DNA of 64,000 nt. Origin: Notospermus geniculatus. Its lineage: Eukaryota > Nemertea > Pilidiophora > Heteronemertea > Lineidae. Shown here piece after piece: positions 11,801-22,100 of the stretch. The notes below the pieces were generated by a model, which did no database searches, had not been told where the DNA came from, and saw only the letters and a program-made list of their open reading frames with translations. Each line of letters begins with the position of its first letter. Positions within the stretch are counted from its first letter, which is position 1. The stretch is taken from positions 116,906 through 180,905 of the forward strand of contig NMRB01000418.1 of NCBI GenBank assembly GCA_002633025.1. Direction: 5' to 3'. A program made the position numbers and the translations under genes.

Positions 11801-13534
11801 CCAATTAGTCCTCAGCGTCAGCACCAAAAGAACTTATCTAAGGCTACGCAGATATAGTTTGGAAGGGAAACTAACTCCTAGTGTGACTAAAGAAACTGTG
11901 ATTCGCTTCCTAGGTTAAATCACAATTACTGTATGATCTGAAATCTGAGTTGCACGACGACTGATTAGCAGGAAACTGAAGATAGTGCACCCACCTTCTG
12001 CTTTAGTGGTAGTCTTGATAATAGCTGCTAACTCATCCTCTGACTCGCTGGTTGACGAACCCTCATCACTCTCAGCATTAGGGACGTGTATTTTCGTCGC
12101 CTGTGGAGCTTTTTTATTCTCATGAACCAATAGTATTCTGGTAATCTCATCTTCATCATGTCGTGAAGTTGTTTCTGCAGGAGCAGGTCGCATTTGAGGG
12201 GCCGGCTGCAATGACAAAGAGATATTTTTACTAACACAGGTGGCAACAAAAGACTAACGATGAAATTGACATGACATCGAGCTGAAAACTACAGGTTTAC
12301 ATCAATCTGAAGCCAAACCAGACTTTATTCTCAACTGAAGTAATGAGCCTATTGCACCATATATCCTCACCTTGACAGGTTCAGAGACTGCACCTTCTAC
12401 AGTGCTCTCCTTCATCCAGATTGGTTGTTCTTTTTGTGGCTTGGTCTCCATGGCGACAGAATCCTCTTCACCCATTCTTACAGTGACAGCACTTTCAGAA
12501 GCACCAAATCCGACATTTCGTTTTAAATCACCACTCCATACTGTGTGGTCATTTTGCCTGGAACCACCAGCCCGACTGAAAATCAATCAACAAACCAAAT
12601 AAAAGATACGTCCCCTGGCATTTAGGCCTCAAAAATAATGAAAATTCAAGGGATTATTTCAACTGATGAATCAACACATCAAATGATCAGATAGTGAGCT
12701 TAAATTTTCATTGAGGATTACTTTCCAATGTGTGCATCATTTCAGTAGCAAATGTTTGTAATGCCCTTCCTTTCTGGATCATGAACCTTTTCACGACATA
12801 TTCACAGAAAACTGAAATTCTAAAAGTTGTATACATGTACATGTATATAAAGTTGTATACATGTACCGGTATATAAAGAATAATACAAGCCTTGTAACAG
12901 TCTTGATATTAGTTGGCTCAGGTTCCAAGATTTCTGGCGCAAGTTTGAAGTCTTCACATTCTCGTAACAAGTTATAGATAGGCTCTATCTGCTCGTTGAA
13001 CTTTGCTAACATTGTCCGAGCATCAGTTTTAGGGACTGCCTGTTGATCTTCCATCACCTCTGAGCCACAATGGGTACACTGAAGCTCCCCTGTCATGGGA
13101 TCCATTAACTCCATAACTTCCAAATCTGTGAATGACTTTTCACACTTTGGGCATTTAAATGAGGCACGACTAGTGGAGTCACGTTCCTCTGTTTCAATTT
13201 TACGTCGCATATGATCCAATTTGTACTTAACAACATTCACAAACACTTTATAGTTAATAAAATAGTAGTTATGTCTTGTATTTTTCCCCTCTGAATCCGT
13301 TTCCAATTTCATACGCGATTTCAAGAATTTATCTGCTTTCAGAGTATTAATCGCAGCTCTTAAATGTTTCCTTTCAAATTTTAAGAGTTCCAAGAGATCA
13401 TCCTCCTTCATACAGGGGTTTCGAACCAATAGGTCTATGATGATAGCATGTTCAATACCATAAAAGCCACGTACAATGTAACGGGCCAACCGTTTTAATG
13501 ATTCAGGCACTTCTGTTAGAACATCTGGCTCCAT
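8865..13534 (-). CDS. GTF2E1: Transcription initiation factor IIE subunit alpha
   Basis: General RNA polymerase II factor, large subunit of TFIIE, acting in the nucleus to recruit and stimulate TFIIH. I place four exons: 13534-12891, 12575-12371, 12205-11995 and 9043-8865, joining in phase to 412 aa (human about 439). The N-terminal winged-helix region starts [20 protein letters not shown] and is followed by a zinc ribbon with Cys128, Cys131, Cys153 and Cys156. Exon 2 carries the family motif [13 protein letters not shown] and exon 3 carries [12 protein letters not shown]. The last exon is the acidic tail ending [17 protein letters not shown]…YE, as in vertebrates. The start is MEPDVL, the family start; 13 more codons are open upstream. 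Exon 1 joins exon 2 in phase only through a GC donor (ACAAG|GCTTGT). The 2.9 kb last intron carries several foldback transposons. Confidence 0.95.
9114..9316. mobile_element. Foldback MITE with 8-bp target-site duplication
   Basis: Two arms of about 90 bp are near-complete inverted copies, from CACAGGGACTTGAGGCATGC on the left to the complement on the right, around a short loop. GGTAAGCT flanks it on both sides (9106-9113 and 9317-9324). An 8-bp duplication fits the hAT group. It lies in the last intron of GTF2E1 (minus-strand gene). Confidence 0.75.
9350..9441. repeat. Second inverted repeat beside the MITE
   Basis: Arms of about 35 bp (AAGAAAATCAGGTTTTCTTA… and its inverted copy …TAAGAAGACTGATTTCTT) fold into a hairpin around a 15-bp loop. 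No clear target-site duplication was seen. It sits 25 bp from the 9114-9316 element inside the same GTF2E1 intron. Confidence 0.55.
9539..9706. mobile_element. Old TIR element (hAT-like ends)
   Basis: The ends CAGGGGCAGATCC and GGATCCGCACCTG are imperfect inverted copies, resembling common hAT-type MITE termini. No convincing 8-bp duplication remains, so the insertion is probably old. It is in the GTF2E1 last intron. Confidence 0.45.
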
Positions 13535-14390
13535 TTTCCTTGATTCTTTTGGCACTGCCACAGAGCCTAGCACTCTATACTACATGAACACCATGACAAA
13601 AAGGGAGGCCGCCGCATCATCGACCGTCGATCGACAACAATAATCAGATGTTTCAATTCTTGTTGGTGGTTCTTCCTTCCACTTCCAGCACTTTTAGCAC
13701 TCTCTATTAAACGTTAGATGTTTGATGCCGCTCTCATTTGATGGTTATCTGAAATAGGGGCCAACATGAAAAAAAGTCCATTAACAGGCACATGTGATGT
13801 GACATGTACACATGTACCATGTCCGGAAATAGGTTAACTCTCCTCAAAAGATACTACACTCTCTCTCGTTTACCCAATTGTCGGACAAACTTGCTCAACA
13901 GAAAAAGTAAGATAGGAGGGTTTGTAGGCATCTAAACACTCGTTCGATCCTAAGGTTAGTAGCTATGTGGTGTTTTTTCATTGATTCGAGCTTAGATCTC
14001 AGGAAAACACAGTCAGATTTTAGTTTAATCGGTGAAAATTTGGAGGGCAAAATAAAAACACACTCACCTACACTGGTTCTATTCTTTGCCGCTGCACTCC
14101 CGCGGCGCTCACTCCCTAAACGAGCGCCACGGGAGCGCAGCGGCAAAGAGAAGAACTAAAACCAATTTGGAAGTTGGTCAGCAGATGAAATAATTGTGTG
14201 TGAAATATACGATGAAATATCTTTCTATACTTACAATAAAAGCTTGTGTAAATTAGGCAGAACTATTTGTCGTCTATTGTATGATTTGAAACGTTGTCTA
14301 TGCATTTAATGCAATAACTACCCTAACTCTATGTAACGATTTTTGTTTTGTCGCCTTTGAAATGTTTAGATCACGTGGCAGTAGTACAAG
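13535..14390. promoter_or_regulatory. Divergent GTF2E1 / PAAF1 promoter region
   Basis: About 850 bp separates the two start codons, which face away from each other, so this should hold both promoters. Visible motifs are an E-box CACGTG at 14372-14377 and AAGATGGCGGC at 14388-14398, which overlaps the PAAF1 start codon and matches the YY1 consensus. No TATA box is obvious. A GC-rich foldback hairpin lies at 14083-14153. The promoter role is inferred from gene layout. Confidence 0.6.
14083..14153. repeat. GC-rich foldback hairpin in the shared promoter
   Basis: About 29-bp arms, TTCTTTGCCGCTGCACTCCC… and a near-perfect inverted copy ending GCAGCGGCAAAGA, lie around an 11-bp spacer. There are two or three mismatches. 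It could be a transposon remnant or a structured upstream region. Confidence 0.55.
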
Positions 14391-17300
14391 ATGGCGGCAC
14401 GTACAAAACGCATGATTTTACAAAGTGATTGGGATCAAGTTCTCAGGTAGACTATTGGTTGTCACAGATATTTAAAACCATTCTTATGTTGATTACATGC
14501 CATATTCATACAGACATTTCTTATTTTCTAGAGAATTCAATGGAAAGGCTTGGGTGTCTGTGAAAAAAACAGGTTTGTATATGTTTCTATGTATTTTTTG
14601 TAGTCTAGTTTCAGTTTGTCTGCTCCTCCACCTCATCTCAGACATCTGAGACATCTGTCATGTCTGCGGGCTGACCATATGCTGACTGTGCTCAGTGCAG
14701 TGCGCTCCTCCTGCTGGGCTACTGAGTCCGGAGAGTGAGTGGCAAAAAATGTCAAAAAGCTGAAGTGTCAAACTCAACAAAATGATTGATGATGATGATC
14801 TAGCATATAGGCCTAGGCCTACTGCATGACCATGATGACTCATCAACAGTCATGGTTGGCTGGCTAGCACATCATGATATTGCATTGACGTTGTCAATTG
14901 CCAACATTCCCAACAATGGTGGTAGGCCTAGGCCATTACCAGTAGTAGGTAGCTAGGCGTGGCTACCTCCCCAACATGAATCCAGACATAATTACAACAA
15001 AAACAAATGTCTTTCCTGCTATCCTGTAGGTTGTGCAACAGTGTATGGTGAATTAAAGGTTCAGGAACTCTCCTCTGATGGTCAGCCATATGTATTAGGA
15101 TCAGAAAATTTCTCAGTCGCTGAAATAACAAGAGTAAGTTTCTGGCGACACAGCATCACAACACAGTGCAAGTAATTGGCAAGTTAGGGTGTCTTGGGAT
15201 TGCTGAAATGGCCCCTCCAGTGAAGGACTAACACCTTGGCAATGTCAGTTTTCTGTTGTTGTTTTTTTTTGGGGGGGGGGTCATTCTGCATGGATGATTG
15301 CCAGATGTTTCGCTCAGAGTCCAAGAAGAGCCAATGTGAACCTTTCATTTTGGTTGCGGATTGCTTTTGCTATCAGATGTGGTAATTCTTACAATATACT
15401 TTAGGGTATACATGTATATTCATTTCTTTTGCTCTAGAAAACCATAAATATCTCTTACACTGAAGATGAGGTGACAAATTTAGTCTCTAAATTTCAAGCT
15501 CCAAGATTAACATTTTCAACAGTTCATAAAGCGAATAAAAGTGTAAGTACCACTTACTTGTTGTCCACAATGACTCTAAATGTATCCTCATTGGGTGGTA
15601 AATCTTTCCTCATTGTTATACTTGTGCAAGTTGCAAGTTTCAATCATGAAATCCTTACCAGCTTTCTGTGCCTTCACCCAACCCCAAATGCTAAATGGAC
15701 ATTGTAAGAAAGACTCACTGAGTATGTTTCCAGAACTGAAATTGTCTACACCTTCCATGACACCGTTGCAGAAGGCCTTTGCAGTACCTCAAGCTATGCC
15801 GTCTTGAATATTTCAAGTTGTAGCCTGTCTTTTCAGGTAACCTGCCTTGATGTGACAACCGGAGGGCTTGCAGTGTCTTGTGATACTGACAGTAGACTTC
15901 TTGTCTGGGAAACAGGAAGTGGTGAAATTCGTGTAAGTCTAGTCATGTTTTTGTTCAGGTTCAGTGCTCCTGTATGATACAGGAAGAGATGAAGTTTGTG
16001 TTTGTCTGGTCATGTTTTTGTTAAGGTTCATTGCTCCATCATACAAAGAATGCGTATTGAACTCTCAACCTCAGTGTGGTTGTCGCTTATGTTTGCATTA
16101 AGCCACTCTAACATCATGCCTGATGATTGCCATGGTGCCACCATAAATGTACATGTATTCCGTCAGCATTGTAAGTGCTTGAGGTATACATCTCTTCTGT
16201 TTGTTTTTTTTGTCAGCGTGTTTTGAACGGTCATTTCGGAGATGTTTACAGTTGTAGATTCTTCCGCTCTGGGTTAGTTGTCCTCAGTGGTGGAGCGGAC
16301 ACCCAACTCAAGATATGGTCAGCGGAAACTGGAGAATGTGCTGCAACATGCAAAGGCCATGCTGCTGGTAATGTCAATTTGTGGAACAGCATGTCATTTC
16401 TTTCATTTGATAGAACACAGAGAACACATTTGCTGTTTTGGGGTTCTCATGCATTCATATTGAAGTTAATTTGTAAGTCAGGAAAAGGAACTAATCTACC
16501 AGGGCTGGGTCTAAGCATAGCAAATACTGTGTGTGTTTTGATGATCAGTGGTCTTTCATCCTGTTGTCTTCGTCTCAAATTGATCATCCATCTTAGCCAC
16601 CTATATCTGAAAACCTTTGTACTTCTCAGGTGTCACTGATACTGCCATTGTTGAAAAAGGTCGTAACTTCATATCATGTTCTCGAGATGGTACAGCTAAA
16701 TTATGGGACACTGGAAAACAGACGTGTTTACGAACCTATGAGGAATGTGGTGGTGTCATTAATGGCTGCTCGCTTGGTGTGCCTGTGAGCGGATTTGACC
16801 TTGGAGTTCCTGACCAACCACCAAGTACGTCTGCTGCATTCCAGTCATTGCAATTCAAAGTAACAAATGCAACAAAATGTTCTCAAGTCTGCAAAATAAT
16901 TTTCGCCACAACCAACGGATTCATATTCGTGGAAAGACGTACATGTATATTTGTACTTGAATGTTGTTTAATGACAAGGTACAAAACTGGCACTTGGGCT
17001 GTCACTGGCAGTACCGGTACGTTGTGACCAACATTTGTAACCTGAATCAAATGTCTGCTGCTTTACATCCTAAGATTCAGGGATGATTCATTCCATCTTC
17101 AGGTGAGCGAGAAACAGAAACTGATGGAAAATTACTGCTGCTTGCCTGTGAGAGTGGTTTCCTCCAGGGCCGTGGAGTACAAAGCAGAAAGAAAGTGAGT
17201 ACTTTCTCAAATCTTATGCATCAAATATTTACCCACATTTTGTGCTTTCAGACATGTCAGATTCTTTCTAACTTTGATGATGTTTCCTTTCAGGTGTTTG

Positions 17301-18083
17301 AAGTCCGATGCTCCGATGCCGTAAACTGCTGTATCTTTCTGAATGAAACAGAGGCAATGTGTGGTACACAAGATGGACACATCTATGTGTGGGACATACG
17401 GAATACAGGGTAACTTTACATGTCGATGTCTTTTCTGGCTGGCCTGAATTCTAATTCTGTCAATTTTGAATTTCAAAGGGCAGTGGATCCTAGATAGTGG
17501 ATACAGACTCAGAATATATTCTTCAACAGAAAAACAGTTTTACCTCTTTACGCTTCATTTTCAGAAATCCGTTGGTCCACAGGGCAGAGACACGTTCAGC
17601 CATTCTTTCATTGCTGCCCACAAGTAATGGGGTGTTTGTCGCAACAGGTGAGATAGCATACAGCCTGCCAGGAGTCCAAATTTTATGGCTGGCTACCCAC
17701 AGGTCTTCTCTTTGCCAAACATAATCTGACTGACTGGTTATGTTGAAAAATGTACTACTGTGGTGAGAAACAGGGGGGAGAACAATGGGTCAGATGATAT
17801 TTTGCTTGCCTGTATTGTGTACATGATATGCAGGCACTAAGTGACCTGATTTAAAAATGTGAAAATTTCAAGTTCTTGCAGAAATTTTTTTAACCTATTT
17901 CTAAATCTTCCATGTTCTCTTCCACCAGGTGATGGCTCTTGTGTGTGCCTCAACAACAGTTACGAACCAAGCCTCGAATTGACTGGGCCAGACTGTGATC
18001 CTGTTTACAAAGTTGTCTCAGACGGGTCCTATCTCTACACCTCGTGTCGTGACAGCTTTGTTAGAAAGTACACAATACTGTGA
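14391..18083 (+). CDS. PAAF1: Proteasomal ATPase-associated factor 1 (WD40)
   Basis: WD-repeat protein known to bind proteasomal ATPases of the 19S regulatory particle and to act in its assembly; cytoplasmic and nuclear. Eleven exons join in phase: 14391-14446, 14532-14572, 15030-15133, 15438-15542, 15837-15932, 16217-16367, 16630-16824, 17103-17194, 17294-17409, 17565-17647 and 17929-18083, giving 397 aa (human 392). Family-specific stretches include ILQSDWDQVLR near the N-terminus, then RVLNGHFGDVYSCRFF, SGLVVLSGGADTQLKIWSAE, RDGTAKLWDTGKQTCL, GTQDGHIYVWD and, near the C-terminus, TGPDCDPVYKV. These give blade repeats of a propeller over most of the length. The start ATG is the first in frame and matches the family N-terminus MAA. 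The gene is head-to-head with GTF2E1. Confidence 0.95.
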
Positions 18084-19139
18084 GGAAGACAGAGAGAAGG
18101 ATCTATATAGTACATGTACCTGCCAGTTGTGAATATTCGGAAAAATGTGATACCGCTGTTCACTGCGGCTTCTGGAGACTCTTATTGCAGTTACAGAACG
18201 TTCAACTATTTTGCTTTATGAGCATTGTTCTTCTCGTGATGAAAACATTTCATCCTGTAAATTTGATTTGCAAATAAACATATTGGCTGAATCCTTTTAG
18301 TATGAAAACTGTGGTACCTGTTTTCACTCGTGATCATGAAAAACCCTATTTTAACTTATCTTTGACGAGTTTGTTTAAATTCAAGCGTGTTTTTCAATCT
18401 GTTCAATTCTGATGTTCTTTCTTGACAAAGAAACTCCTTACACTCATAAACCTTGGAGGAATAAGCTTCCTCCAAGCATCATTCAACTAAAGAAAATTGT
18501 GGCTTTCCTTGCCCACTTGTAATGCATGCCATCTATTGAGCATTGAATGCACTAACGCTACTGTCAAAGCACAAGCCTATTGTGTTCAATAATGACCGTG
18601 TTTATGGATTAGTCACAGTGTTAATGTGTGTGTGACAAGTGGGCCAGTATGACACCGGCAGCTATGAGTGAACCACGTTAAATCTGTCTAAGCTTTGAAA
18701 CTTCGTGTAAAGATTATCTTGTATGTAAACTGAAACTTTTTGGATGGATGTCGAAATGAACTGATACTTGTAAGTATAGATTTTAGTCTGTTTATACCAT
18801 ATTGTTCTGTCAAGCTTCAATTCACACTCCAGGGGTGTAATGTATATACAAACATGTGGTATGGCTTAGGCCCTAGCTACCACAATGGTTCAGTCGAGTG
18901 TGTAAGACTAGCTTTTAGAATAGGCTCTCCATGCACTTTGTCTTACTGAGTGCTAGTTTTGAAAACGTCATTGTACCGAGCATTTCTTATTTTGTTAGTG
19001 TTGTCAACTAAATATCTGACAATCCTGTAACTTTATGAATTAGGCCTATTCTAATAAACACACCTCATTGAATTTCTTTTTGAAGGCTCAAGGTGTCCGG
19101 CAGCAATAATGTCTTGGAATACTTAATACGGATGTCACT
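18084..19139. other. PAAF1 3' region and spacer before the KIAA2012-like gene
   Basis: About 1 kb with no coding evidence. It includes the PAAF1 poly(A) signal AATAAA at 18273-18278, and the 5' UTR and promoter of the next gene should lie toward its right end. Confidence 0.6.
18273..18278 (+). terminator. Poly(A) signal of PAAF1
   Basis: AATAAA 190 bp past the PAAF1 stop codon on the same strand. Confidence 0.6.
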
Positions 19140-22100
19140 ATGCTCAGTTGTTTGTCCCAAGGAGTGGGGTCCCTTAATGGGGATGTGGAAATTGATTTGA
19201 ACAATTTGAAGGCAAGTATATTGTAAACATAATCTTTTTTTTAGGATTCATCTGTTCAATGTGCTTCCTTTCCTATCCAAAGGCTGAAATTACCATTGTC
19301 TTTTGTTATTGTGTGTGTTTTTTCACTTGTTTTCAAATGTCAACCTTGGAAATCATACATTATCAAAATATATGACCGTTTTCTTTCAGAGCCGTGACAT
19401 TCATTACACACTGCCACCTGTCCTCCTCACCAATCTAGGCCCTCAACACCGTCATGGCATTACAATCAACTCCAGAATCAAATCGGCCCAGTCATCAGCT
19501 CGGTCAGAAAAACCAGATGGAGAACTCGTCCTTCCAAAGACACTTACCACAAGAAAGGGGGCGCTTCTGTTATTCACAGCACCTGAAAAAGTGCCGGGAT
19601 TAACAGAGGAGGAACGACAGTTCATCAGGAAACAAATGCGGGTGACAAGCTTTCAAGAACTCAGTCAGAAAATTGGGACGCTGCACCGACTGACAAAGTC
19701 TGTTCTTATGTACGGCGATGAGGTGAGTACCTTTCATTGGGATCTGAAATTACTTGACACCTATCGTTTACTTCAACTTATGTGAGAAAAACTTAAATAA
19801 TTCAGTTATAATGCCACCTCTGACTGATTAGTTCTCTAACAAAACATGGCATAATCTATGCCCTAGGCCTACAAGTACAACAGCTCTCTCAGTATAGTCC
19901 TAACCTATGTGGTACTATCAGTGTTTGCCCTGTAAACATTAGCTTTCTGATTTTATTCAGAAGTAGAAGAGTAAATTTGTTGGGCAAACAGATGTATGAT
20001 TTCCATTTCCTTCCTTTTCACATGTCACACCGATGTTGTTGGCAAGTTTTGCAGTCTTGCAATTTAATCAAAATCAAGTTGTGCAAGTTGGTAATGCTTC
20101 GGGCAGACCTCTGTGTAAAGAATCCTACTTTGAGGTGTAAATTTGGCCAGATTATGCATTGAACAGCAAATTTCATAGTGCCATCTTGAAGTAGATGCTA
20201 AGATCTTTCAAGTGACTGGATTGTATTTTTGCCTTAGGCCTGCTTTCCATTGGAGCGTTTCCGTGTGTGGAAACGCTCGAAAGTATTGTTATTTTCCGCG
20301 TCGTTGATCACAGCACGGAAAATAACAATGCTTTCCGCGCACGGAAACTCTCCAATGGAAAGCAGGCCTTATTGTCTTACTTGGCAATACCAGAGTCTTT
20401 TGAAAATGTGGTGCAAAGTTCGTTGTTCACTTTCATTCTGGATATGCCCAAGGATATTTTCCATTAATAATGATATATAGTGCCACTTAAAGTGCCACAA
20501 CTAGCATGTATAATGCAATAATAACTATAGTATCCAACTGATTTCATAGATTACTACTTGCGTGCTAACAATTAACATGTTTGTTGCTAAGTCACCGTTC
20601 AGCAAAGACCATAAATTATTATCTGATCAATTGATAGATCTATGATGGCTTACACATTGTCACAATCATCAAGTGGCAAAGGTATGTTGCCATGGTTACT
20701 GTAAACAGTGTGGTAGCATCCATGTTCATATCGAGAGCACAGGTTTAATTTCAACCTGTTGTCAATATTGGCAACATATTCGCATGGTCGTTAACCCTTT
20801 GTGGAATGGGAGGATTTTAAGTTTTTGATATGATTTGCCCCACCTTGGAACCCATACTATTGTTTGTTAAGAACTTTGCTGACTGTGGCTTCATTGGACC
20901 ATATGTGTCCTGTCACAGCAAAACCCGTCTGAACCAGGATGAACCAAAATAACTCCAGGAGATAAAAGAAGAAATGTAATCACTCAGATTTTACAAAAGA
21001 CAGACAATATGCCTAGGCCTATTAAAATTGACAAAATGTTGATCTCAACTTGCCAGCTTCAGAGCGACTTAGCACTGCCATCAAAACATGACTGCATGTC
21101 ATCTCATCCTTCCGATTCTTGCATGGCTTCCTCAAATTGGACAATATTACCCTTTTTTCAACCCTTATTTCTGGACACACTAATATGTCTAATGTGATCC
21201 TTCTCTTTGCCCACTAAAGTGACTTGAACAATTAGTCCCGAACTGGCTCAACGAGACATAAATAAACCAGCTAAAGAATTCTTTTCCTAAGCTATATGAT
21301 CAGCCATAAAGCGATTTTATGTTCTTCGTAATCATTTTGAACCATTTGGAGTAGAATTATCTTGTGAGTTTACCTGTATGTATATCCTCCCCATGTCACT
21401 GTGTTTGGGTTTACCACTTGGATGAAGTAGACACAAATGTGGTGTAGACACAAAAACTGGCCTCAGGCTCACATGAAGACATTATCCTACAAGGACGAAG
21501 GAGGATGTATTTAGGCGACTTAAAAATGTAACTTTTTTTTTCATTGTGGTGTCAATGGGTGGATATTTTACTGAAAAATAAAAATGAGTTTAGATTTAGA
21601 ATGATATACCGGATCAGACAGACAGCCCAGAGGGGATTTTTTAAAGAATTGGAATGTGGCCTAAATTGGCGATCAGGTTTCAATGGTCCTGATGAAATCG
21701 TGAAACACCTTACCAATAATCAAGCCTGCACACACACACCTTGTCAATACTGCTGCATTTGGTTGGGGTGAGGTTGGGGGAGGGGGGACTTGGTACCCCT
21801 TGTGGCAGGTGTGTCTGTGTTCAGTGAAATGAATGGTTCCAATGAAGATGTACATGTACATGTACATTGCAGAAAGTTCAAGTAATGCTGAGTGTATGCA
21901 TTTTTTGTAGGCCTAATCATTTGTGACAGTTTTGAAGTGCGACAGTTCTGAAGTGCCACATGATATATTTGTAGGTGTATGAAAAAGATGACACCAGTAT
22001 ATCAGATGAGGAGAATAAGATCATTCTTAAGTTCCTCCACGGCCTGGATGAACGTGCCATAGACATGAGAGCGCAGCCTGGTGGTGACTTTGGTTCCTAT

